From: Flavobacterium tructae
GTDB taxonomy: Bacteria; Bacteroidota; Bacteroidia; Flavobacteriales; Flavobacteriaceae
Assembly (NCBI RefSeq): GCF_002217475.1
Contig: NZ_MUHH01000022.1
Location: forward strand, 1 to 64,000
Direction: 5' to 3'
Length of the DNA stretch: 64,000 bases
The translations under genes were made by a program, and so were the position numbers. Below are positions 45,388 through 54,737 of the stretch, piece by piece. Each line of letters opens with the position of its first letter. Position 1 is the first letter of the stretch. A model generated the notes under the pieces. The model saw nothing but the letters and a program-made list of their open reading frames with translations. It was not told the origin of the DNA and searched no databases.

Positions 45388-46152
45388 ATGAGTGCAGAAA
45401 AACTTGAAGGTTCTTTAGAGACTACTTACCATAATGCTGTTGCAACAGTTGAATTTGGGCATCCGGCCAGCAATTCTTTTCCAAGACAATTATTAGATCG
45501 TTTAACTTCCGAAATTAATACTCTAAGTCAGAATAAAGCCGTTTCGGTTATTGTTTTACAAAGCTTAGGGACGAAAGTTTTTTGTTCAGGTGCTTCTTTT
45601 GACGAGTTGTTAGCCGTGAAAAATGAACAACAGGGAGCACACTTTTTCTCCGGTTTTGCTCATTTGCTGAACGCGATGCGAAATTGTTCTAAAATTATTG
45701 TGGCTCGTGTTCAGGGAAAAGCAGTTGGTGGCGGCGTCGGAATTATTTCGGCTTGTGATTATGTTTTTGCGACTTCTGAAAGTGCTGTGAAATTGTCGGA
45801 ACTGGCCATCGGAATTGGTCCGTTTGTGATTGAACCCGCGGTCTCGCGTAAGATTGGAAAAGCTGCGATGGCCGAAATGACCTTGGCAGCACATGCATGG
45901 AAATCGGCAACGTGGGCATTAGAAAATAAATTGTTCACAGAGATTCATAATGCTGAAAATTTAGATGTGGCGGTAGCAGATTTTGCTCAACAATTAAGTT
46001 TGTATAATCCTGAAGCTTTGTACGAAATGAAGAAAATTATTTGGGAAGGAACCGAACACTGGGAATCTTTACTTGTCGAGCGTGCCTCTATAACGGGAAA
46101 ATTAGTTTTGTCGGACTTTAGCAGAAATGCTTTAGAGCAGTTTAAGAAATAG
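45388..46152 (+). CDS. enoyl-CoA hydratase/isomerase-family protein
   Basis: 254 residues of the crotonase fold. The oxyanion-hole motifs are present: FCSGASFDEL (loop) and VGGGVGIISACDYVFAT, with the acidic position before LSELAIGIGPFV. It probably acts on an acyl-CoA in the cytoplasm; the exact reaction (hydration, isomerisation or other) cannot be read. A long tail to residue 254 is normal for the family. It lies alone between the tRNA array and a small membrane protein. Confidence 0.9.
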   Translation: MSAEKLEGSLETTYHNAVATVEFGHPASNSFPRQLLDRLTSEINTLSQNKAVSVIVLQSLGTKVFCSGASFDELLAVKNEQQGAHFFSGFAHLLNAMRNCSKIIVARVQGKAVGGGVGIISACDYVFATSESAVKLSELAIGIGPFVIEPAVSRKIGKAAMAEMTLAAHAWKSATWALENKLFTEIHNAENLDVAVADFAQQLSLYNPEALYEMKKIIWEGTEHWESLLVERASITGKLVLSDFSRNALEQFKK

Positions 46153-46279
46153 CGGAATCCTAAAATTTTTATCTGGTTCCTTTCAGAGATTTTGGATTAT
46201 GATATTTGTCATTGGATGCAGCGTCAGACAGGCATAAATTTGAAATGTTTTTGAAGTGAAACATAAAAAATAAATCAAG

Positions 46280-46456
46280 ATGAGAATTATTTCGTTGTTG
46301 CAGCAAGTTGATGTTGCAGAGAAAATTAAGGCTGCTCCGGACAGCAGTTATCAGATAGGAGTGGTGATCGGATCCTTTATTCCTTTCGTTGTTTTAGTCG
46401 GAATTGCATATTGGATGTATAACAGAGCCAAAAAAAGAGACGAGAACGGTTATTAA
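46280..46456 (+). CDS. 58-residue membrane protein upstream of the QueD-like gene
   Basis: ATG at 46280, TAA at 46454. A short polar N-terminus (RIISLLQQVDVAEKIKAAPD), then a membrane segment IGVVIGSFIPFVVLVGIAYWM and a basic C-terminus RAKKRDENGY. The stop is 31 bp before the next gene on the same strand. Not an obvious shadow: codon use, hydrophobic segment and spacing all fit. Function unknown. Confidence 0.6.
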   Translation: MRIISLLQQVDVAEKIKAAPDSSYQIGVVIGSFIPFVVLVGIAYWMYNRAKKRDENGY

Positions 46457-46487
46457 TTTGTAAATTTGCAACCTAAAATTCAAATCG

Positions 46488-46937
46488 ATGAGTAATATCA
46501 GAATTACAAAACAATTTAGTTTCGAAACCGGACATGCTTTATACGGTTACGACGGAAAATGCAAGAACGTTCACGGACACAGTTATAAATTATCGGTAAC
46601 GGTTATTGGTTCGCCAATTACAGACCGATCGAATGTGAAATTCGGGATGGTAATTGATTTTTCGGATCTAAAGAAAATTGTAAAGGAAGAAATCGTCGAT
46701 CAGTTTGATCATGCGACGGTTTTTAATCAAACAACACCACATATCGAATTGGCAAATGAATTGAAGAATCGCGGTCACCATGTAATTCTGGTAGATTATC
46801 AGCCCACAAGTGAAAATATGGTAGTTGATTTTGCAGACAGAATTATAGCACGTTTACCTAAGGAGATTTCACTTTTTTCGCTTAAACTTCAGGAAACCGA
46901 ATCTTCGTTTGCTGAATGGTACGCTTCAGATAATTAA
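46488..46937 (+). CDS. queD: 6-pyruvoyl-tetrahydropterin / 6-carboxytetrahydropterin synthase family (QueD-like)
   Basis: 149 residues. N-terminal KQFSFETGHAL then YDGKCKNVHGHSYKL, with zinc ligands His in TGHA and HGHS and the catalytic Cys in KCKNVHG, and a C-terminal QETESSFAEW. This family makes 6-carboxytetrahydropterin for queuosine, or a pterin; the typical length and the Cys/His pattern fit the QueD type, but the two activities cannot be separated by eye. Neighbour lpxH on the same strand is probably not linked in pathway. Confidence 0.88.
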   Translation: MSNIRITKQFSFETGHALYGYDGKCKNVHGHSYKLSVTVIGSPITDRSNVKFGMVIDFSDLKKIVKEEIVDQFDHATVFNQTTPHIELANELKNRGHHVILVDYQPTSENMVVDFADRIIARLPKEISLFSLKLQETESSFAEWYASDN

Positions 46938-47011
46938 TTTAGTCGAAAGTCGAAAGTCAAGCGATCTCACAATTTAAAACATCTAAGAAGTCCAACAATC
47001 TAATAATCTAA

Positions 47012-47755
47012 ATGAAAAAAGTATATTTTGCTTCAGATCAGCACTTCGGAGCACCAACGCCAGAGTTGAGTTTGCCACGTGAAAAGAAATTTGTGGCCTG
47101 GCTGGATGAGGTGAAAGAAGATGCAGAAGCTATTTTTTTACTGGGGGATTTGTTTGATTTTTGGTTCGAATATAAAACGGTTGTACCAAAAGGATTTGTT
47201 CGTATTTTAGGTAAGCTGGCTGAAATTCGTGATAGTGGTATTCCTGTTTATTTTTTCGTGGGAAATCATGATTTATGGATGGATGATTATTTTGAAACCG
47301 AATTAAATATTCCGGTTTATCATGATAACAAGGAGTTTACTTTTAATGAAAAGACCTTTTTAATTGGCCACGGTGACGGGAAAGGACCGGGAGATAAAGG
47401 CTATAAACGTATGAAAAAGGTCTTTACTAACCCGTTTTCAAAATGGCTCTTTCGTTGGCTTCACCCCGATGTAGGGGTAAGTCTGGCACAGTATTTATCC
47501 GTTAAAAACAAATTGATTTCAGGGGATGAAGATGTGAAATTCCTGGGAGAAGAAAACGAATGGCTGGTTTTATATGCCAAACGTAAACTGGAGACCAAAC
47601 ACTACAATTATTTTATTTTTGGTCATCGCCATTTACCAATGATTCTTCCGGTTGGAGAAGATTCCAATTATGTGAATTTAGGCGACTGGATTGGCTATTT
47701 TACTTACGGAGTATTTGACGGAGAAAACTTCGAACTTAAAAAATTCGAGAAATAA
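47012..47755 (+). CDS. lpxH: UDP-2,3-diacylglucosamine diphosphatase
   Basis: 247 residues of the calcineurin-type phosphoesterase family. Metal ligands lie in FASDQHFGA (D and H), LGDLFDFWFEY, VGNHDLWMD (the NHD motif) and IGHGDGKGPGD; the later FGHRHLP matches the last metal site. LpxH hydrolyses UDP-2,3-diacylglucosamine to lipid X at the inner membrane, a step of lipid A synthesis. It uses GHGDGKGPGDKGYKRM rather than the longer proteobacterial sequence, as in other Bacteroidota. Confidence 0.92.
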   Translation: MKKVYFASDQHFGAPTPELSLPREKKFVAWLDEVKEDAEAIFLLGDLFDFWFEYKTVVPKGFVRILGKLAEIRDSGIPVYFFVGNHDLWMDDYFETELNIPVYHDNKEFTFNEKTFLIGHGDGKGPGDKGYKRMKKVFTNPFSKWLFRWLHPDVGVSLAQYLSVKNKLISGDEDVKFLGEENEWLVLYAKRKLETKHYNYFIFGHRHLPMILPVGEDSNYVNLGDWIGYFTYGVFDGENFELKKFEK

Positions 47756-47796
47756 TCACTTTGTTTTGTTATAAACGAATGATCTTGAGCGTTTTT

Positions 47797-48153
47797 TTAG
47801 TTTAAGCCAACTCCGTAAACGTATTCATCCAGTTCGATTCTGAATAAAGAACCTTCAACTAAGTCTTTAATTGATTTTAATTCTTTGATAGAAACCGCCA
47901 AATCTATTGCAGCGCAAGGAGTTTTGAGCAGGAATTTATGACAGGAGTTTTTTAGTTCGCAAGCTTCACAACAAGCATTTTCAATCATACTGTCCTCAAT
48001 TAAATCACAAAAATAATTCAGTTCCTGAACCGTGAAATAAAATCCGGTTTCTTTAAAAACCAATTGTACTTTGTCGGTGATGGTTTCGTTTTCCTTTTTC
48101 CAGTAAAAGGCAATTCCAAAATTATTATGATATAATTGTTCTATTTCTCTCAT
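47797..48153 (-). CDS. hypothetical cysteine-rich protein of Bacteroidota type
   Basis: 118 residues, no signal peptide. It contains a striking cluster of cysteines, CCEACELKNSC and a later PC, that could bind iron-sulphur or zinc; the rest mixes strands and helices (EIEQLYHNNFGIAFYW). I do not recognise a named family. A TATATTTG-type -7 box on the minus strand (about 48174-48181) precedes the start. The metal-binding idea is inference from cysteine spacing only. Confidence 0.6.
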   Translation of the reverse strand: MREIEQLYHNNFGIAFYWKKENETITDKVQLVFKETGFYFTVQELNYFCDLIEDSMIENACCEACELKNSCHKFLLKTPCAAIDLAVSIKELKSIKDLVEGSLFRIELDEYVYGVGLN

Positions 48154-48356
48154 TACAGATTCTTTTATTTCAACAAATATAGATATTATTTATATTTGTT
48201 CTAAATAAAAAAGTCTTAAAAAAATGTTTTTTTTAAACGTATAAGTTATATAAGCTAATTTGGTTTTCTTTCTAAGTCAAAAAACATATAATGTTTATGA
48301 GGTCTAAACCTCTTTTACTGAAATTTTGGAATTTGAAAAATTAGAATTTGAATGTT

Positions 48357-49640
48357 TTACTCCATATTATGATGATCGTCCATGTCTTTTTGAAGATCCA
48401 GATTTCTAAAAGTAGGAGAGATCAGTCCAAAGCCTAAAACAGTTAGAAGTGTGACACTACCTCCAAAAATTACTGAAGTAACAGTTCCCATTAATTTGGC
48501 GGTTGCTCCACTCTCAAAGGCTCCCAGCTCGTTAGAAGATCCAACAAAAATAGAGTTTACTGCACCCACGCGTCCACGCATATGATCCGGAGTTTTAAGC
48601 TGTAAAATCGTTTGACGGATTACGACCGAAATTCCATCGGCAAGTCCGCTTAAAAATAAAGCAAAAACAGAAAGCCAGAAATAGGTAGAAAAGCCAAATA
48701 AGATGATCGATAATCCGAAAACGAATATGGCAATCAAAAGTTTTTTTCCTGCGTTTTTATAGAGAGGTACGTAAGCCGAAACCAGCATTGTTATAAAAGA
48801 ACCCACGGCAGGAGCGGCTCTTAAAATGCCAAATCCTTCTGAACCGACTTTAAGAATATCCTGAGCAAAAATAGGCAATAAAGCTACGGCACCTCCAAAA
48901 AGGACTGCAATCATATCCAGTGATAAAGCTCCTAATACAATTTGGTTTCTAAATACAAACGTTAAACCTTCGGTAAGACTGTCTTTTATTGATTCTCCAA
49001 TCTTTGGGTTTATAATAGGTTTTTTGCTGATTTGTGATAAGGCAATTAAGGAAAGTACAGAGAATCCGAAAACAAGACACATTGACCAGTGAACCCCAAT
49101 CCAATTGATTGAAAAACCTGCTACGGCAGGGCCTAGTACAGCACCAATTTGCCAAACTGTACTACTCCAGGTTGCGGCATTGGGATATGCTTTTTTAGGA
49201 ATTATCAAGGATAAAAGAGAAAAAATAGTCGGCCCAAGGAAAGCTCTGACTAATCCGCCCAAAAAGACTAAGATATAAATGGAGTATAAAATTACATTTG
49301 AAGATAGACCCCCAACAACTCTTGGCCAGGTTACCAGAAATAATCCGAAACTGATTACCGAAAAGCCCAGAATACATTTTACCAATAATCCTTTCTTTTC
49401 TCTTTGATCGACAATGTGTCCGGCAAATAGTGCCATTGAAACAGCCGGAATAACTTCCATTAAACCAATAATTCCAAGTGATAGCGGATTTTTAGTGATG
49501 CTGTAAACTTCCCACTCAATTACGATAAACTGCATTGCCCAGGCAAAAACCATTGCAAAACGCAATATTAAAAATACGTTGAATTCTCTGTAACGTAAGG
49601 CCTGATACGGATCAGGTTTGGTTGAATTATTTTTTTCCAT
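48357..49640 (-). CDS. MFS transporter (EntS/MFS_3-like)
   Basis: About 427 residues from MEKNNSTKPD at 49640 (the in-frame ATG at 49694 would lie deep inside recJ and adds 18 non-hydrophobic residues). Twelve membrane segments; the MFS motif between TM2 and TM3 reads GHIVDQREKKGLL, and the later YRP..-like region includes MRGRVGAVNSIFVGSSNELGAFESG, which resembles the MFS_3/EntS branch of multidrug or siderophore exporters. The start overlaps the end of recJ by 14 bp, so they are coupled. Substrate unknown. Confidence 0.87.
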   Translation of the reverse strand: MEKNNSTKPDPYQALRYREFNVFLILRFAMVFAWAMQFIVIEWEVYSITKNPLSLGIIGLMEVIPAVSMALFAGHIVDQREKKGLLVKCILGFSVISFGLFLVTWPRVVGGLSSNVILYSIYILVFLGGLVRAFLGPTIFSLLSLIIPKKAYPNAATWSSTVWQIGAVLGPAVAGFSINWIGVHWSMCLVFGFSVLSLIALSQISKKPIINPKIGESIKDSLTEGLTFVFRNQIVLGALSLDMIAVLFGGAVALLPIFAQDILKVGSEGFGILRAAPAVGSFITMLVSAYVPLYKNAGKKLLIAIFVFGLSIILFGFSTYFWLSVFALFLSGLADGISVVIRQTILQLKTPDHMRGRVGAVNSIFVGSSNELGAFESGATAKLMGTVTSVIFGGSVTLLTVLGFGLISPTFRNLDLQKDMDDHHNME

Positions 49641-51330
49641 TTGTTCTGATATCTTTAAGCATAAGTTGGTTCGAAACGGTTCCGTTCCATTCATTTTCAG
49701 CCAGAGAATAAGCCAGCTGAAATGAATTTTGATTTTTTGCGAGGTCTAATTTTTTTCCAAGACCAAAGCCTATTGCGGCAATTCCATCTGAATTATTTTG
49801 CTTTACAAAAAGCCTCAAATGTTCCTCTTCAGCACCTAAAGTTTTGGCATATCCCGTATCTTTTATATCCGAAGTCATAAAAACCGGTGTCATGTTCTGA
49901 GGGCCAAAGGGTTCGAATTGTTTTAGGATGCGTATTAGTTTTGGAGTGATGTCGCTGAAATTTATTTCAGCGTCAATTTCTATTTCCGGAGTTCGCATTT
50001 CCGGAAGTATGGTTGCAGAAACTTGTGTTTCAAAGGCTTCTTTAAAGGTTTTATAATTTTCGGCTTTCAGAGTCATTCCTGCGGCGTACATGTGCCCTCC
50101 AAATTGTTCCAGATGTTCAGAGCAGGCATCAAGCGCATTATAAACGTCAAATCCTTTTACGGATCTTGCTGATGCGGCATATTTGTCTCCGCTTTTGGTA
50201 AAAACCAAAGTAGGGCGATAGTAAGTCTCGATTAATCTGGAAGCCACAATTCCGATGACACCTTTGTGCCAGTCTTCCTGAAAAACAACCGTCGAAAATC
50301 GATCTTGTTCGTTGTTTGCTGCAATTTGCTGAAAAGCTTGTTTTGTAATTTTTTTGTCCAGATCTTTTCGGTCTGCATTGTATTGCTCAATTTCTGAAGC
50401 AAACTGCTGTGCTTGTTCAAAATTAAACTCAGTGAGTAGTTCCACAGCATGATTGCCATGTTTGATTCTTCCCGCTGCATTTATTCGCGGAGAGATGATA
50501 AAAACAACATCGGTTATGTCTAATGTTTTCTTTTTTACCTGATGTACCAAAGCCTTGATTCCGGGTCTTGGGTCAGAATTGATAACCTGTAGGCCATAAA
50601 AAGCCAGAATTCTGTTTTCACCCGTTATAGGTACGATATCTGCAGCAATTGCCGTGGCAACTAAATCAAGATAGGGAACGAGATCGTGAATGGTTTCGTT
50701 TCTGTTTGTTCCTAAAGCCTGAATTAGTTTAAAACCAACACCACAGCCGCACAGCTCATCATAAGGATAAGAGCAGTCGTCTCTTTTTGGGTCTAAAATG
50801 GCGACAGCATCCGGAAGAGAATCCCCGGGTCTGTGGTGATCGCAGATGATAAAATCAATGTTCCTTTCTTTTGCGTAAGCGATATGATCAATCGATTTTA
50901 TGCCACAGTCGAGAGCAATAATTAATGAAAATCCGTTATCATCGGCAAAGTCAATTCCCTTAAAAGAAATTCCGTAACCTTCATCGTAACGATCCGGAAT
51001 GTAAGTCGCAATATTGGGATAATGTGATTTCAAATAGGAAGAAACCAAAGAAACGGCCGTTGTTCCGTCGACATCATAATCACCAAAAACCAAAATGTTT
51101 TCCTGATTTTTAATCGCCAGTTCTATTCTTGAAACCGCTTTATCCATGTCTTTCATCAAAAATGGATCGTGAAGCTGTTCTAATTGAGGGCGAAAGAAAT
51201 CCTTTGCCTGATCAAAAGTCTCTATGCCACGCTGAATCAAAAGTGTTGCGACAAAATCTTCTACATTTAAAGCTTGTGCTAAATGCTTGATTTTTTCTTC
51301 AGAAGGTTTTGGTTTTATGGTCCAACGCAT
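49627..51330 (-). CDS. recJ: single-stranded-DNA-specific exonuclease
   Basis: 567 residues. DHH-family motifs in order: LVFGDYDVDGTTAVSL (DYDVDG), LIIALDCGIKS (DCG), FIICDHHRPGD (DHH), then GCGVGFKLIQAL and, further on, a DHHA1 region with INAAGRIKHGN (about residue 285) and the OB-like C-terminal domain. RecJ degrades single-stranded DNA 5' to 3' with manganese in recombination and repair. The gene is the first of a two-gene unit with the MFS transporter. Confidence 0.96.
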   Translation of the reverse strand: MRWTIKPKPSEEKIKHLAQALNVEDFVATLLIQRGIETFDQAKDFFRPQLEQLHDPFLMKDMDKAVSRIELAIKNQENILVFGDYDVDGTTAVSLVSSYLKSHYPNIATYIPDRYDEGYGISFKGIDFADDNGFSLIIALDCGIKSIDHIAYAKERNIDFIICDHHRPGDSLPDAVAILDPKRDDCSYPYDELCGCGVGFKLIQALGTNRNETIHDLVPYLDLVATAIAADIVPITGENRILAFYGLQVINSDPRPGIKALVHQVKKKTLDITDVVFIISPRINAAGRIKHGNHAVELLTEFNFEQAQQFASEIEQYNADRKDLDKKITKQAFQQIAANNEQDRFSTVVFQEDWHKGVIGIVASRLIETYYRPTLVFTKSGDKYAASARSVKGFDVYNALDACSEHLEQFGGHMYAAGMTLKAENYKTFKEAFETQVSATILPEMRTPEIEIDAEINFSDITPKLIRILKQFEPFGPQNMTPVFMTSDIKDTGYAKTLGAEEEHLRLFVKQNNSDGIAAIGFGLGKKLDLAKNQNSFQLAYSLAENEWNGTVSNQLMLKDIRTNGKK

Positions 51331-51411
51331 GGTTGATTTTAGATTTTAAATTGTTGATTTTAGATTGCTGATTTCTGAAATCAAAAATCGTTAATCAAAA
51401 ATCTTAGATAA

Positions 51412-51756
51412 TTATTTTTGTTCTAAAGCATTTCCTTCAAACTGAATTCCGTCCCAGCCTAAATTGATGAAGTTTCTAATGTTTTGATGGTTAGTTCCGT
51501 TGGGATCGCCCAAAACTTCATCGAAATAGAAAGCTCCAAAACAGGCCAAAGTTTCGTCTTTAGTTAAGTTTTGCAGTTTTGCGAAAGAGAATAATTTGCA
51601 GGAACCGGAATTTTCTCCGGCAGCATTATGTTGTGTTCCGTTTTGGAAAGCTGTTGGAGTGAAGTTGTAGTTTTCTTCAATTACTGCAATAGTTTCCGGG
51701 AATGTTATTTCGTTTGGAGTTTGTTTTACTTTTTCTAAAAAGGCTTGTATGCTCAT
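51412..51756 (-). CDS. HopJ-family protein
   Basis: 114 residues, a full single HopJ domain: AFLEKVKQTPNEITFPET..AVIEENYNFTPTAFQNG and CKLFSFAKLQNLTKDETLACFG, then HQNIRNFINLGWDGI. The family name comes from a type III effector, but the domain is widespread in free-living bacteria with no type III system and is cytosolic; its function there is unknown. Nothing here suggests secretion. It stands between recJ and rsmI, on the same strand. Confidence 0.85.
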   Translation of the reverse strand: MSIQAFLEKVKQTPNEITFPETIAVIEENYNFTPTAFQNGTQHNAAGENSGSCKLFSFAKLQNLTKDETLACFGAFYFDEVLGDPNGTNHQNIRNFINLGWDGIQFEGNALEQK

Positions 51757-51819
51757 GATGTTTATGCTTTGCTATTTTATATAATCTTGTTGTCCGTTCG
51801 ATCGAAGTCGAGTGTCAGT

Positions 51820-51864
51820 TCGAGCGAAGTCGAGAACCGTTTGTGACATCTCGACTTCGCTCGA
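51820..51864. repeat. GCGAAGTCGA-type palindrome
   Basis: TCGAGCGAAGTCGAGA (51820-51835) pairs with TCTCGACTTCGCTCGA (51849-51864); further half-copies (GATCGAAGTCGAG at about 51800) lie just upstream. A member of the dispersed family also found at 55235-55296 and 63365-63489. Confidence 0.8.
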
Positions 51865-51899
51865 TGTGACAAACCGGGGCTTAAAAATCAATGAAGTTT

Positions 51900-52619
51900 T
51901 TATTCTTCTTCGTTTTTCGAATATTTACTTTTCTTCGTTTCTTTTTCTACTGTTTTTCCGGCAACCACCACGACAATTTCGCCGCGTGGTGCTGTTTTTT
52001 CAAAATGTGTTAAAACTTCTTTAGCGGTTCCGCGTACATTTTCTTCATGCAGTTTCGATAATTCTCTGGAGACGCAAACTTGTCGGTCTTCTCCGAAATA
52101 TTGAATGAATTCGGCTAAAGTTTTAACCAGTTTATGTGGCGAAACATATAAAATCATGGTTCGGGTCTCCTCGGCTAAAGTCAGAAAACGAGTTTGACGT
52201 CCTTTTTTGTCGGGTAAAAAACCTTCGAAGACAAATTTGTCATTGGGTAATCCGCTATTGACTAAGGCCGGAACAAAAGCTGTGGCTCCGGGAAGGCACT
52301 CCACTTCAATTTTATTCTCGACACAGGCACGCGTGAGTAAAAAACCGGGATCTGAAATAGCAGGAGTTCCTGCGTCTGAAATCAGGGCGATATTTTCACC
52401 CGCCTTCAGACGTGCAATTAAATTTTCGGTTGTTTTATGCTCGTTGTGCATGTGATGACTGTGCATGTGCGTGCCAATCTCAAAATGCTTCAAAAGTTTG
52501 CCACTGGTTCGGGTGTCTTCCGCCAAAATCAAATCGACTTCTTTCAGAATCCGAATGGCACGAAAAGTCATGTCTTCAAGATTGCCAATTGGCGTGGGAA
52601 CGATATATAATTTAGACAT
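51900..52619 (-). CDS. rsmI: 16S rRNA (cytidine(1402)-2'-O)-methyltransferase
   Basis: 239 residues of the tetrapyrrole-methylase fold. Motifs: LYIVPTPIGNLEDMTFRAI, DLILAEDTRTSGKLLKHF, IALISDAGTPAISDPGF and ECLPGATAFVPALVNSGL, all diagnostic of RsmI, with SAM bound at the AGTPAISDPG loop. It methylates the ribose of C1402 in 16S rRNA. The normal C-terminal end is kept; about 15 charged residues follow. Confidence 0.96.
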   Translation of the reverse strand: MSKLYIVPTPIGNLEDMTFRAIRILKEVDLILAEDTRTSGKLLKHFEIGTHMHSHHMHNEHKTTENLIARLKAGENIALISDAGTPAISDPGFLLTRACVENKIEVECLPGATAFVPALVNSGLPNDKFVFEGFLPDKKGRQTRFLTLAEETRTMILYVSPHKLVKTLAEFIQYFGEDRQVCVSRELSKLHEENVRGTAKEVLTHFEKTAPRGEIVVVVAGKTVEKETKKSKYSKNEEE

Positions 52620-52745
52620 AATTTTTCTGAATTCTAAATGGATTTATTGGACACGAATTTCACTAATTGACATAAATTTTAAGTGTCTTTAGGAATTTTA
52701 CAAACAAAAGGTTCGTGCTAATTCGTGTAATTTGTGTTTTAGTTT

Positions 52746-53879
52746 TTATGAAAATTTCTTTTCTACAATTCCTAAGAAACGTTCTGCATAATCATCTTTT
52801 CCATCCCAGTTGTTGTAATCCGGTTTTACCATATCCTCAATAAATTCTTTTGCTTCACCGTAAGTGTCAAAAGTCAGTAACTGATTTAAAACACGACTGT
52901 AATCTTCTGAACTGTTTCCAAAAAGATTTTTAGTGAAGGCAATTCGGTCGTTTAAATCAATGTGAAAACCTTTTACCAGTTTTTCATTTAGAGTGGCAGC
53001 TTTCGGTTCAGCCGGAGTCTCTAATACAGTTGTTTCAACTGCTTTTTGCTCTTTGAACTCATTGATTGACGGTGTTGGAGCAGGAGAAACAGCTTCAAAA
53101 CTGTCTACTTTTACAAAATGCGCATCGGCATAGTTTACACCTAATATCTCTTCAAAAGAAATGTGAACAGGTTCCGGTTTTGATGGGCTTTCTGCTTTTG
53201 GCTCTTCTTTTTTCGGTTTCTTCTCTTCTTGTACCTCTTCTGATTTATCCAATTCAAAAGCTGGAATAAAAGCAGGAATCGGTTTAGAATCACTAATAGT
53301 TGTAAACGAAAGTTCTGCTATAGTTTCCGGTTCTTTTGTTGTTTCTGAAATTGGTTCTTCCATTTTTTCAACAATTGGTTCGGCTGCGATTTCGGCTATC
53401 GGTTCGGCAATGGTTTCTACAATTGGTTCGGCTGCTGTTTCTTCAGGAATTTCTGTTGTTACTTCTGCGAAAATCTCAGGTTCCGGATTTATATCTTCGG
53501 AGGGTTCACCAATTGCTTCTTCAGGAGTTTCAGGATCCGGATCTGATTCTTCTGCAGGCTCAGCAGTAATTTCTTCAGCAATTTCTGGCTCTAAAGTTTC
53601 TTCAGTAGCTATTTCTTCAACGATTATTGGAGTTTCAGTCTGAACTTCTGTTGGGATTGCTTCTTCTTTTTCAAAGACAGCTTCAATTTCAGAATGGATT
53701 TCGCTGTGGCCAATGGTTGGCTTCAGAGTGTCGAAATTTTCATCTACAAATTTTAAAACCGCTAGTTTTTCATATAATTTCTGCGTTTCAAGATACAATT
53801 GATTGATATCGGATTTGTTTTTAAGCTTTAAAATTCGATGAGCAATGCTGATTAAATCGGCTTCCAATTTTTTTTTCAT
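52746..53879 (-). CDS. acidic repeat protein with coiled-coil N-terminus, unknown function
   Basis: 377 residues, no signal peptide. N-terminal helical domain (about 1-70); a very acidic Glu/Pro/Ile/Ala-rich middle (about 75-270) with imperfect repeats such as EPIVETIAEPIAEIAAE; and a conserved-looking C-terminal domain (about 290-377, NEKLVKGFHIDLNDRIAFTK, then FDTYGEAKEFIEDM and NWDGKDDYAERFL). The middle is a low-complexity, probably unfolded spacer. The C-terminal domain occurs in other Flavobacteriaceae proteins of this sort, to my knowledge without an assigned role. It may bridge two binding surfaces. Confidence 0.7.
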   Translation of the reverse strand: MKKKLEADLISIAHRILKLKNKSDINQLYLETQKLYEKLAVLKFVDENFDTLKPTIGHSEIHSEIEAVFEKEEAIPTEVQTETPIIVEEIATEETLEPEIAEEITAEPAEESDPDPETPEEAIGEPSEDINPEPEIFAEVTTEIPEETAAEPIVETIAEPIAEIAAEPIVEKMEEPISETTKEPETIAELSFTTISDSKPIPAFIPAFELDKSEEVQEEKKPKKEEPKAESPSKPEPVHISFEEILGVNYADAHFVKVDSFEAVSPAPTPSINEFKEQKAVETTVLETPAEPKAATLNEKLVKGFHIDLNDRIAFTKNLFGNSSEDYSRVLNQLLTFDTYGEAKEFIEDMVKPDYNNWDGKDDYAERFLGIVEKKFS

Positions 53880-54115
53880 AACTGTTGAAATTATAGTGAA
53901 TAGGGTATTTTAGTATATTTTGTATTTGAATGTCTTTATTCGTCGCCGAAATCTGAAAGATATTTTTTTATTTCTGTTAATACGCGTTTGCGAATCTTCG
54001 ATTTGATAAAAATTTTCTACTTTTGAAAAAGTGAAAAATTGCGATTTTTTACGTCGATTTATTACCAGTACAAAGTAATAAAAACTATTCATTTTTAAAG
54101 GTAGAAAAATACAAA

Positions 54116-54706
54116 ATGTTTCTCGAAAATACAGTAAATCACAAAGAACAATTTGGTTGGATTGAAGTTATTTGTGGATCAATGTTTTCGGGTAAAACCG
54201 AGGAATTAATCCGCAGATTAAAGCGCGCCCAATTTGCCAAACAAAGAGTCGAAATCTTTAAACCCGCTATTGATACCCGCTATCATGACGAAATGGTGGT
54301 GTCTCACGATGCCAATGAAATTCGTTCTACTCCGGTTCCGGCGGCTGCCAATATCTCTATTTTAGCACAAGGTTGCGATGTGATCGGTATTGATGAAGCA
54401 CAATTTTTTGATGATGAGATAGTGACAGTATGTAACGATCTGGCCAATCAGGGAATTCGTGTGATAGTTGCAGGACTTGATATGGATTTTAAAGGAAATC
54501 CTTTTGGTCCCATGCCGGGACTTATGGCAACCGCCGAATATGTCACCAAAGTTCATGCGGTTTGCACCCGAACAGGAAATCTTGCCAACTACAGTTTTCG
54601 TAAAACCGATAATGATAAGTTAGTGATGCTTGGCGAAACGGAAGAGTATGAGCCACTGAGCCGTGCAGCCTATTTTAATGCCATGAAAAAGATTCAGGAT
54701 AAATAA
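54116..54706 (+). CDS. tdk: thymidine kinase
   Basis: 196 residues, type II thymidine kinase. P-loop [15 protein letters not shown], Asp/Glu of the Walker B site in [11 protein letters not shown], the lasso region [24 protein letters not shown], and a final YEPLSRAAY. Only one cysteine (VCTRTG) remains of the usual zinc cluster, so the zinc site is probably lost. It phosphorylates thymidine for nucleotide salvage. Followed 31 bp later by a small membrane-anchored gene. Confidence 0.96.
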   Translation: MFLENTVNHKEQFGWIEVICGSMFSGKTEELIRRLKRAQFAKQRVEIFKPAIDTRYHDEMVVSHDANEIRSTPVPAAANISILAQGCDVIGIDEAQFFDDEIVTVCNDLANQGIRVIVAGLDMDFKGNPFGPMPGLMATAEYVTKVHAVCTRTGNLANYSFRKTDNDKLVMLGETEEYEPLSRAAYFNAMKKIQDK

Positions 54707-54737
54707 TTTTTTCTTTTCTTAACAAACAAACGAACAG

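Noticed and set aside
51412..51756. Type III secretion effector suggested by the HopJ name
   Set aside because: No secretion signal or type III genes are in view; the domain is common in free-living bacteria.
53066..53643. Long plus-strand frames opposite the acidic repeat protein
   Set aside because: Leucine/serine-rich shadows caused by the biased GAA-rich codons of the real gene.
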